NCBI GenBank assembly: GCA_013697635.1 | Contig: JACCWM010000190.1 | Span: 1-64,000, forward strand | Direction of reading: 5' to 3' | Source: Lujinxingiaceae bacterium | GTDB lineage: Bacteria > Myxococcota_A > Bradymonadia > Bradymonadales > Bradymonadaceae | Length of the DNA: 64,000 nt | Shown here: piece after piece, positions 12,001 to 19,080 of the stretch | Position numbering within the stretch: position 1 is the first letter of the stretch | Layout: the number at the start of each line of letters is the position of its first letter | Program-made: the position numbers and the translations under genes | Notes under the pieces: generated by a model | What the model was told of the DNA's origin: nothing | Database searches by the model: none | Seen by the model: only the letters and a program-made list of their open reading frames with translations

Positions 12001-12616
12001 CGTTGGTGGCGACCAGCCCCACCTCGAGCTCGCGCGACAACTCCACCATGGCCTGCGTGCACTTGCGTTGCTCAGGAAGTGCGTTGTCCATGACCTCCAG
12101 ATAGTAGCGATCGCGCCCGAAGATCTCGCGATAGCGGCCCACCAGCTGGCGCGCGCCCTCCAGATCGCCCTTCAAGATCGCCTGGTTGACCTCGCCGCCC
12201 AGATCGCCGGACAAACACACCAGTCCCTCCTGATGATCAGCCAACAGATCGACATCGATGCGCGGGATACCGGTGCGCTCGTGCTGGCCCTCGAGCCAGG
12301 CCATCGAGTTCAAGTACATCAGATTCTTGTAGCCCTGAAGGTTCGTGGCGAGCAGCGTCAGGTGGTAGCTCTTGGGGGCCTTGTTGGTGCGAAAATTCGG
12401 CTGCGTCATGTACATCTCGCAGCCGATGATCGACTTCAGCCCATACTTCTGCGCGGCCTTTTGAAAGTCGACGCCGCCGTACATGTTGCCGTGATCGGTC
12501 ATCGCGACCGCACCCATGCCCAGCTCCTTGACGCGGGCCATCAGATCGGGAATGCGGATCGCCCCATCGAGCAAACTGTACTGTGTATGCACATGCAGAT
12601 GTACGAAATCATTCAT
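9050..12616 (-). CDS. dnaE: DNA polymerase III alpha subunit
   Basis: Replicative DNA polymerase (1188 aa from the chosen start). The N-terminal PHP domain begins HLHVHTQYSLLDGA and keeps most metal ligands of the active PHP type (two His in HLHVH, MTDHGN, GCEMY, YHLTLL, NDCHY). The polymerase core has catalytic Asp416 and Asp418 in PDFDIDF and Asp569 in KFDFLGLKT. An OB fold (IAGVVSEMREV) is near residue 1020. The frame stays open upstream to 12718, but the conserved start is Met at 12616; the extra 34 residues do not resemble the family. It converges on the Zn-ribbon gene with 5 bases between stops. Confidence 0.97.
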   Translation of the reverse strand: MNDFVHLHVHTQYSLLDGAIRIPDLMARVKELGMGAVAMTDHGNMYGGVDFQKAAQKYGLKSIIGCEMYMTQPNFRTNKAPKSYHLTLLATNLQGYKNLMYLNSMAWLEGQHERTGIPRIDVDLLADHQEGLVCLSGDLGGEVNQAILKGDLEGARQLVGRYREIFGRDRYYLEVMDNALPEQRKCTQAMVELSRELEVGLVATNDCHYVRREDARAHAVLMSIQLQKTVNIERILEHGVDQLYVRSAQEMWEAFGDIPEACENTLKIAEMCDLTIPLGEVYLPSYDVPVEFREEHAISDVQGGIHAYFAQIAHDGLVQRFVEFDALGLSYDRALYEARLVEEVGIIQQMDFPGYFLIVWDFIRWSHENGIPVGPGRGSGAGSLVAYAMRITDIDPIPYDLLFERFLNPERVSMPDFDIDFCMNRRVEVIDYVTKKYGQQNVGQIITYGQLKARACIRDVGRALKLSFGETDRIAKLVPEVLGITLKETLEQEKRLRQMCDEDERVKTLFDIALSLENLNRQAGIHAAGVVISERPLWEYVPICRGANGEYVTQYAKSEVEEAGLVKFDFLGLKTLTVIEDAVRLINDQRSVRGEEMFDINFIGLTDPKVFKLISAGDTTGVFQLESSGFQELLKKLKPDCFEDIIAAVALYRPGPLGTGMVEDFIDRKHGRKEVKYPHPWLEDVLKPTYGVMVYQEQVMKIAQVLAGYTLGGADLLRRAMGKKKAEVMAQQKAGFVEGAVKLEVNERTAEEVFDLMAYFAGYGFNKSHSAAYALITYRTAYLKAHYKVEFMAALMTNDRDNTDKIVRFINEAKGMGIDVLPPDVNESKLDFSVVDQKIRFGLAAIKGVGAGVIEVILEERTKSGAFKSLFDFCSRVDLKKINRRTVEALVKCGAFDSIGPAHRVGSMGDICASRASLFVAIETAIERGQKSQHDRAVGQSSLFGMMSAQARDEFLEDTYAESEPWSDRQLLIYEKELLGFYVIGHPLDRFESEFGLYGATTTATVHAGVRVNHRDTVAIAGVVSEMREVPLKSGDGRMAFIKLEDKTGEIEVIVFSAGFALYEEVIKSGEPLLVRGQVQDDGDLDARTRRVRCEEVTTLISERKRLVNRMLVDIEVSGVSNGSLDKLRRLFTNYAGGCRTSLIFHVQNEDGAGQAEMQLPQRYWIEPTDDLMMSIERLFGAKVVRLG

Positions 12617-12838
12617 GTTTTTACGACACAACGAGGAGAAAAGAAGCGAGCCCACGGCACAGCCAACAGCAACGGCGCGCATGATAACCAAATGCCCGCG
12701 CATTGGTAAAGCGGCCAACCGACGCTGAGGCGAATCAGCGCGCCGACCCTCTCAGCCATGGCGTCCATCTGCGCCTTGTGCTAGGATCGAGCGCGCACAG
12801 CCTCGAAATAATACAAAACCATATCAACGACTTGAATC

Positions 12839-14161
12839 ATGCCTGGCACCCGATTTGCGTTCGTACTCGCCATCGTCTCGATCGTCTGCCTGGGGCTGTC
12901 GGCCTGCCAGAGCTGTGAACAAAACGAGCCCGTTTCCACGCGCTTCTTCGAGCCCTATGAGACCGGCGAGTACGTCTTCGACGGCGCGCCTGCGCTCGAG
13001 GCGCCCCGGCGCATCATGTTCGGCGACGCCGCCCCCGATCAGATCGTCGAGCGCGCGATCCGGGTACGCAACGTCGGCCGTCTGCCGCTTCGCCTCGAGC
13101 GCTGGGAGCTCACGGCCCACTTCAGCGCCCAGACCCTGCCCGCCTCGAGCTCGCCACCCGAGCCGATCTTGCCCGGCCAGAGCCTCACGCTGGTCGTCCG
13201 CCTCACCGCACCCTCGCAGGAAGCGATCCGGGGCCGGCTGATCTTGCACAGCAACGATCCCCACCAGCCCGAGTTTCCCATCGAGCTCTTTGCCAACGAG
13301 GCGCTGCCCTGCCTGAGCCTTGCGCCCGCCGATGTTCTGGATTTTGGCCGAACCGAGCTCGACACGACGGTGCCAGGTATCGTCGAGGCCCACAATTGCA
13401 GCCCCAACGCGGCGACGACGCTGCGCCTCGAGCGCCTCGAAGGTGACGCCGCCTTCGCGCTGCACGCACCGGCCTTGTACGACGAGATCATCCTCGCACC
13501 GGGCCAGTCCACCCTCATCGAGCTGGCCTACTCGCCAGTTAATCCCGGCCCGGCCCTCGGCCGACTGCACATCACCACCAACGACACCTTCGAGAATCCG
13601 CGCGCCGTCGAGCTTCGCGGCGTGGCCACCGGCTCGACTTGCCTGGGCGCGACCCCCTGGCAGATGCACCCCGGCGCCGGCGTGATCTGCTTTGGCCGCA
13701 GCTTCGAACACCACGGCGCACCCGAGGCCTACGCCTATGGCGCCGTGCCACACCCCGACGCCTCGGCTTGGGCCGACGTCGCGAACAACCGCATCAGCTT
13801 CAACGCGCCCTCGCGCCTTTGCAACACGGACTGCGCCTGTCTCAACGGCGGCGACTTCACCTACTTTCAGACCTTCTTCACCTACCGCCCGGGAGACGAC
13901 GTCCGCTCACTGCACCTGGGCGTCTACGACGTCGACGACGGCGTACGCGTGAACATCTACAACGAGCTCCGCCCCCAGGGCACCACCGTCTCCTACGCTT
14001 ATCTCTTCGATGACACGCGCGTCGAGCTGGCCCAACACCTCGCACCTGGCACCAATCGCATCGTCTTGACCCACCTCGACGACTGCTGCCAGGACCGCGC
14101 GATTCGCCGCGTCGAGCTCAGCCACAACGGCCAACCGGCAGCGATCTGCGCACCCGAGTGA
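12839..14161 (+). CDS. Secreted lipoprotein with two ASH/DUF1573-like Ig domains
   Basis: 440 aa. Signal peptide with lipobox LSAC (Cys23). Two beta-sandwich repeats of the ASH/'choice-of-anchor D' type follow: the first (about 55-155) has VRNVGRLPLRLERWEL and LHSNDPHQPEFPIEL, the second (about 160-265) has LDFGRTEL and ITTNDTFENPRAVEL. The C-terminal half (270-440) is Cys- and aromatic-rich, with a beta-rich end carrying YRPGDDVRSLHLGVYDVDD, like a carbohydrate- or protein-binding module. Probably attached to the outer membrane; partner unknown. No good Shine-Dalgarno precedes the ATG. Confidence 0.75.
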   Translation: MPGTRFAFVLAIVSIVCLGLSACQSCEQNEPVSTRFFEPYETGEYVFDGAPALEAPRRIMFGDAAPDQIVERAIRVRNVGRLPLRLERWELTAHFSAQTLPASSSPPEPILPGQSLTLVVRLTAPSQEAIRGRLILHSNDPHQPEFPIELFANEALPCLSLAPADVLDFGRTELDTTVPGIVEAHNCSPNAATTLRLERLEGDAAFALHAPALYDEIILAPGQSTLIELAYSPVNPGPALGRLHITTNDTFENPRAVELRGVATGSTCLGATPWQMHPGAGVICFGRSFEHHGAPEAYAYGAVPHPDASAWADVANNRISFNAPSRLCNTDCACLNGGDFTYFQTFFTYRPGDDVRSLHLGVYDVDDGVRVNIYNELRPQGTTVSYAYLFDDTRVELAQHLAPGTNRIVLTHLDDCCQDRAIRRVELSHNGQPAAICAPE

Positions 14162-14175
14162 GCCACACCTGCCCC

Positions 14176-15492
14176 TCAAACACCCCACGGATACGTATCG
14201 AGCCCGCCCTTGTGGGCCGGGCGCGTGTGCAAGGGATGCAGCGCGTCGCCCTGATCAAAGAAGACAAAGCCGTCGTAGCGGCTGGTCAAAACGGTCGAGA
14301 CGTAGTTGTGCAGGCGATCGGCGACCGGCTGATAGACCACGCCAATGGCCCGGTGGCCGCGCACCTTGCGGGCGAGCTCGCTTTGGGCGAGGTCGTCGGT
14401 GATCAGCAGCCAATCGTGCTCGCCGGCCAGATGAAACGCTTCCTCCCAGCTTCCTGAGGCCGCCGGCGGCGTCGTCATGCGCTCCATCGGCGCGCCCCAT
14501 GCCCGCCCGGCGATGACCGATCCGTGATGCGAGCCAAAACCAACGAGCGCCACCGCGTCGTCGCCGTAGCGCTCGCGGGCAAGCTGGCCCAGATTGAACA
14601 TCCCATAGCCAGCCATGTCGGTGGCACGCGCATCCCCGATATGGGTGTTATGCGCCCACACGATCGCCTTGGAGTCTGGACCATGGCGCTCGAGCAGCCT
14701 GTCGAGCGTCTCCATCATGTGATGGTCTCGGATGTTCCACGCGTGCGGTCCACCGCGCACCATCGTGCGGTAGTAGCGCTCGGCGTTGAGCATGACTTGA
14801 GCATTTTGCTCCAGATCGAAGCGCTCGCGCGCCTCTTCGCTCAGACGTGTGCTGCGCTCGCGAAGACGGACCATCAGCTCCACCACCTCGTCTTCGCACG
14901 ATGCCCCGACGATCGCCGTCGCGCGCGCATAGGCCTGATCATCGAAACCATAGGGCTCAAAGCAGGCCGCCGCCAGGCGTGCTGCCTGCAATGCCTGGGG
15001 ATCGCGCTCCTCGAGGTAGGCCAGCACCGTGGCCATCGAGTCCCACAGGCTGTAGACATCGAGCCCAAAGAATCCTACCTGCGCCGGGGCGCCCAACGCG
15101 CGATTGTGCTCGCGCAGCCATTCGCACAGGAGGACGACCTCGACATTGGCCCACATCCACGTCGGCCAGCGCTCAAACGCGCGCAAGATCTGGGCGCCCT
15201 CCGGCTCGCCAGCAATGCGACCCTTGATGAAGTCATCGACCCGATGACAGTCCGGCCAGTCACCCTCGACGCCGATAAAACCAAAGCCTTTCTCTCGGAT
15301 CAAGCGTTTGCTCAGATGAGTGCGCGCCGTATAGAACTGCGAGGTGCCGTGGCTCGCCTCGCCAAGCAGCACGAGGCGCGCATCACCGATGCGCTCGATC
15401 AACGGCTCGAAGCCGTCGTCTTCGAGCGCGTAGGCATGCTTGCGCAGTTGGGCGGCCAACTCCTTGTTTTCGCTTTCATGGTGGTGGTCCAT
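14176..15492 (-). CDS. Erythromycin-esterase-family protein
   Basis: 438 aa from the ATG at 15492 (MDHHHESENK); a longer frame to 15642 lies inside the upstream gene and is unlikely. Family landmarks are LLGEASHGTSQFY near residue 45, GVEGDWPDCHRV near 75, ERWPTWMWAN, the HNTHIGDARATDM motif near 270, and VGFGSHHG. These are the conserved His and Glu residues of EreA/succinoglycan-biosynthesis-type hydrolases. Most chromosomal members next to phosphoribosyltransferases have unknown substrates, so macrolide resistance should not be assumed. It overlaps the upstream gene by 17 bases and is likely translated with it. Confidence 0.88.
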   Translation of the reverse strand: MDHHHESENKELAAQLRKHAYALEDDGFEPLIERIGDARLVLLGEASHGTSQFYTARTHLSKRLIREKGFGFIGVEGDWPDCHRVDDFIKGRIAGEPEGAQILRAFERWPTWMWANVEVVLLCEWLREHNRALGAPAQVGFFGLDVYSLWDSMATVLAYLEERDPQALQAARLAAACFEPYGFDDQAYARATAIVGASCEDEVVELMVRLRERSTRLSEEARERFDLEQNAQVMLNAERYYRTMVRGGPHAWNIRDHHMMETLDRLLERHGPDSKAIVWAHNTHIGDARATDMAGYGMFNLGQLARERYGDDAVALVGFGSHHGSVIAGRAWGAPMERMTTPPAASGSWEEAFHLAGEHDWLLITDDLAQSELARKVRGHRAIGVVYQPVADRLHNYVSTVLTSRYDGFVFFDQGDALHPLHTRPAHKGGLDTYPWGV

Positions 15493-16858
15493 CGGCGTAC
15501 TCCCTGCTTCTTTCGCCACTGAGAAATCGCTCAAACCAGTCCCCGGCCAACTCGGCGACCTGCTCGAGTGCGCCAGGCTCGGGGAAGAGATGGCTTGCGC
15601 CCTCGATGATCTCCAGGCGTGCAAGCCCCCCCAACGGGCCAAGCACCTGGCGATTCAGCTCGATCACCTGAGCATCCTCGCCGCCGACGATCAGAAGTGT
15701 TGGTGCAGTGACTGCGCTCACCGCATCGGCAGCCAGATCCGAGCGTCCACCGCGTGAGACCAGCGCACGAATAGAGTCCGGACGCGCCGCCGCCGCGATC
15801 AACGCCGCCGCCGCCCCCGTGCTCGCCCCGAACAGCCCGATGCGCAGAGTTTGAGTCGCCTCGTTGAGCGTCAACCAGTCCACCGCGCCGATCAGGCGCC
15901 GGGCCAACAGCCCGATGTCGAATCGCAGGTGGCGCGTGCGCCGGTCGACGATCTCCTCATCGGGCGTCAACAAGTCGATAAGCAAGGTCCCAAGACCGTG
16001 CTCATGCAAGGCGGCCGCCACAAAACGGTTGCGCGCGCTGAAACGGCTGCTGCCGCTGCCATGCGCAAACAACACAATCCCCTGGGCACCTCGTGGCACA
16101 CAAAGGCTGGCTTCGAGCGTGACGTTCTCCGTCGTCACGCGGACCAATGACTCACGCATGGGGCTTCTCTCCTCAGCTCCTCGTCGCGCGCTCTGCTCGA
16201 CTGCGGGCTCATCCGAGCGCTTGTGCACCTGACGGCCCCGTTCGAGCAGCAGGTGGACCTCGGAGTCGGTGGTCTGCTCAAAGTCGCCATACCAGGCACC
16301 GACGCCAAAAAACGGCGACGGTGTCTTCAAGCACACCACCTCGTCGGCGTTCTCGCTCATCAGCGCGCAGGCTTGCGTCGAACCCACCGGTACCGCAACC
16401 ACGAGCTTTGCTGGCTCGAGCTCGCGCACGGCCCGCGTGGCGGCGAGCATCGTCGCCCCGGTGGCCAACCCGTCGTCGATGAGGATCACCGTCTTGTCGC
16501 GTATCTGGGGAGGCGCTCGCTCGCCACGGTAGCGTTGCTCGCGACGCTCGATCTCCTCGCGCTCGCGCGCGATCACCGCCTCGACGAGTTGCTCGGGGAT
16601 GCCCAACAACCGCAGCACATCCTCGTTGAACACCACGATTCCGCCGCTTGCGATCGCGCCCATGGCCAGCTCCGGCTGGCCGGGCACCCCGATTTTTCGA
16701 ACGATGAACACGTCAAGCGGCGCGCCCAGGGCCTGGGCGACCTGATAGGCCACCGGAACGCCACCGCGCGGTAGGGCCAAGATGACCGCGTCGGGACCGA
16801 AGTCTCGGAGGCGCTCGGCCAGCTTTTGGCCCGCGTCAAATCGATCTTCGAACAACAT
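15476..16858 (-). CDS. Phosphoribosyltransferase fused to alpha/beta hydrolase
   Basis: 460-aa fusion. Residues 1-215 are a type I phosphoribosyltransferase with the PRPP loop VILIDDGLATGAT at about 121-133 and an upstream FVRKIGVPGQPELA-type segment. Residues 240-445 are a dienelactone-hydrolase-like alpha/beta hydrolase with the HGSGSS oxyanion strand, a nucleophile elbow GLFGASTGAAAA, an Asp in GGEDAQVI and a catalytic His in GASHLF. This fusion, paired with an erythromycin-esterase homologue, is a known combination in proteobacteria, often in stress-gene clusters; its substrate is not known. It is the first gene of the two-gene unit. Confidence 0.88.
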   Translation of the reverse strand: MLFEDRFDAGQKLAERLRDFGPDAVILALPRGGVPVAYQVAQALGAPLDVFIVRKIGVPGQPELAMGAIASGGIVVFNEDVLRLLGIPEQLVEAVIAREREEIERREQRYRGERAPPQIRDKTVILIDDGLATGATMLAATRAVRELEPAKLVVAVPVGSTQACALMSENADEVVCLKTPSPFFGVGAWYGDFEQTTDSEVHLLLERGRQVHKRSDEPAVEQSARRGAEERSPMRESLVRVTTENVTLEASLCVPRGAQGIVLFAHGSGSSRFSARNRFVAAALHEHGLGTLLIDLLTPDEEIVDRRTRHLRFDIGLLARRLIGAVDWLTLNEATQTLRIGLFGASTGAAAALIAAAARPDSIRALVSRGGRSDLAADAVSAVTAPTLLIVGGEDAQVIELNRQVLGPLGGLARLEIIEGASHLFPEPGALEQVAELAGDWFERFLSGERSREYADGPPP

Positions 16859-16959
16859 TGCTACTGCCTTGACTGATAGTCTCTAAGATTGCGTGCACGA
16901 CCACAACGACTCTCAGATAGTAATCACCAAAGCCGTCATGGGTGCCCCCTGAGAGCCGA

Positions 16960-18471
16960 TCAGACCACGTTGGCCACGGGCAACAGCACGCGAAAGGTGG
17001 TGCCGTGGCCCGGCTCGGAATCCACCTCGATCTCGCCGCCCATGCCCTTGACAATCCCCTGACAGACAAAGAGGCCAAGACCGGTGCCCTCGCCGACGGG
17101 GCGAGTCGTGAAGAACGGATCAAAGATCAGTGCGATGGTCTCTTGCGACATTCCACAGCCCGTATCGGAGATCTCGATGACGATTCGCGCCGCGTCTTCG
17201 CAGGCCACGCGCACGCGAACCTCATTTTCCTCGCGAAGCTCGGCATCGAGCGCGTGAAATGCATTGGTCAGCAGGTGCGAGAATACCTGAATCAACCCGA
17301 GCTGATTGGCCCAAATCGGCGGCACTGCCTGATAATCACGCGTCAGCGTGGCACGCTCCTCGATGTTCGAGGTGTTTTGAATCGCCCAATCGACCACGCG
17401 CACGATATCGACGCGCTCCAGGCGTTGCTCGGCGGCGTCGGAGAAGGCGCGCAGATCACGCACGATGCGGTGAACGCGCTCGATGCCCTCACCGATCTTG
17501 GACAAGGCCAACGCAACGTCTTCGAGCGGTGCTAAGAGTTGGGGATCGTTGGCCGCCACGCCAAGCACGTGCTCAATTTCCTCGGCCGCATAGTCGAGGT
17601 TGGCCAGCACAATGGCCAACGGATTGTTGATCTCGTGGGCGACGCCTGCAGCCAGTGCCCCGACCGAGGCCATCTGGGTGTTGACGACGAGCTGCTGGCG
17701 GATCTTTCGATGCTCGCTGATGTCGAGCACCACGCCATCGAGCCCGAAGATCTCCCCGCTCGCGGTACGCACGGCCTGGCCCATCTCACTGACCCAGCGC
17801 ACGCTGCCATCGGCATGCAGCGTGCGATACTCCATGGTAAAGGGCACGTCGCGCTCGATCGCATCGTTGACAATGTGCTGCACACGGCCCAGATCTTCGG
17901 GATGGATAATGCTCGCAAAGGTGCGCCCTTGCTCGACGAATTCCTCGGCCCGGTAGCCCGTCAGCTCCTCGATACGCTCACTGATAAAGCGCACCGGCCA
18001 ATTCTCGGCGTTGTCACAGCGGTAGATCACACCGGGCACGTTGGCAACCAGCGCTCGGTAGCTGGCCTCGCTCTCGACGAGCTGCAAGCTCGATAGCTTG
18101 GCCTGCGTGATGTTGCGCACGATCACGACCACGCTGCCGTCGCCGGCAGGTGAAAGACGCGCCTCGAAGTAATTCGGCACCCCTTTTAGGGCCAAGCTGT
18201 ATTCGAAGACCTGCACCCGGTCGCTCTCCAGGGCCAGGCCGATCGCGGCCAGCGTGCGCTCGGCGATCGCGGCCGGCAAGATCTGGTCAATCGGCTTGCC
18301 AAGAAATGCCTGGGATGGCATCGCCAGGTCGGCCGGATCGCGCGCGTGGAATTCCACGAAGACGCCGGCGGCGTCGAGTCGAAAGAGGGTGTCAGGGATC
18401 GCGCTCAGGAGGGTGTGTTCGTCATCGCTACTCTCCCAAGGCGAGCTGCGCACTGGGCCTTTCTCTGCCAC
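16960..18471 (-). CDS. PAS-PAS sensor histidine kinase (soluble)
   Basis: 503 aa, with no membrane helix, so a cytoplasmic sensor. PAS 1 spans about 20-125 and PAS 2 about 135-255 with a PAC motif ([14 protein letters not shown]). The dimerisation/phosphoacceptor segment has His279 in [11 protein letters not shown], typical of the NtrB/HisKA group. The ATPase lobe has an N box near [10 protein letters not shown]1 DTGCGM, an F box in FDPFFTT, and G2 GTGLGL. Translation starts at a GTG (18471) with AGGAG exactly 6 bases upstream. No response regulator is adjacent, so this is an orphan kinase. Confidence 0.93.
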   Translation of the reverse strand: MAEKGPVRSSPWESSDDEHTLLSAIPDTLFRLDAAGVFVEFHARDPADLAMPSQAFLGKPIDQILPAAIAERTLAAIGLALESDRVQVFEYSLALKGVPNYFEARLSPAGDGSVVVIVRNITQAKLSSLQLVESEASYRALVANVPGVIYRCDNAENWPVRFISERIEELTGYRAEEFVEQGRTFASIIHPEDLGRVQHIVNDAIERDVPFTMEYRTLHADGSVRWVSEMGQAVRTASGEIFGLDGVVLDISEHRKIRQQLVVNTQMASVGALAAGVAHEINNPLAIVLANLDYAAEEIEHVLGVAANDPQLLAPLEDVALALSKIGEGIERVHRIVRDLRAFSDAAEQRLERVDIVRVVDWAIQNTSNIEERATLTRDYQAVPPIWANQLGLIQVFSHLLTNAFHALDAELREENEVRVRVACEDAARIVIEISDTGCGMSQETIALIFDPFFTTRPVGEGTGLGLFVCQGIVKGMGGEIEVDSEPGHGTTFRVLLPVANVV

Positions 18472-19080
18472 AACTGTCTCCTGTCGCTACTCCACGGATT
18501 TGCGGCCAGGATTCAATACGAATCGAGACCTTCAAACGGCAGTGTAGAGCGCTTTGCGAAGGATACAAGGACGTTTTGTCATCGGCGCCTGGGCCTTGAG
18601 GCCATCCGTAAGTGCGCGCCATCACATAAAAAGACCCCTGCCGCTCACCGGACGTCGTCTGTGACAAAAGACATCGGATGTTGATTTCGCACCAGCGGAG
18701 AGCAACATCTGACGATGGACGTTAGCCACCTTCCTGGAGGTTGCGCGCTCGGTGCGTGTGCTCAACAAGACGCTTTTCCCACCTCGAGACGCCCGGTGAG
18801 CCGCAAGGGCCTGTCGGTCAGTCCTTGGCCTGACTCACCCGTAAAACTACGTACACCGCGCCCGAGGTCGAGCAAAAATAGTGATTATTTTCAACCACTT
18901 GAATCCAACGCTCACACGAGCGGAATATCAGACCACGCGCAGCCCTTGTCTGCTACGCAGGCAACCCGTGGCATCGCTCATGGCGGCATGGCGGATTGCT
19001 TTGCACTCGACGCCTCAAGCGGCTATGAACGCATGGTCACCTTTGGTTGTCACCCCTTTTCGGCCTGCATGGACACCACG
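18472..19080. other. Divergent intergenic region, 609 bp
   Basis: Between the divergent histidine-kinase and mutS2 genes. The mutS2 frame is open back to 18715, but the added residues do not resemble MutS2 and no ribosome-binding site supports those earlier starts. I see no tRNA, repeat or strong hairpin. The region is less GC-rich around 18870-18900 and presumably carries both promoters. Confidence 0.5.

Noticed and set aside
9797-12709. Long plus-strand frames inside dnaE
   Set aside because: They are His/Asp/Leu-rich mirror products of a conserved polymerase gene in GC-rich DNA.
14176-15492. Macrolide-resistance gene
   Set aside because: The fold is that of the erythromycin-esterase family, but coupling to a phosphoribosyltransferase-hydrolase gene points to another role.
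18715-19080. Extended N-terminus of MutS2
   Set aside because: The frame is open but the residues are not MutS2-like and no ribosome-binding site supports an earlier start.
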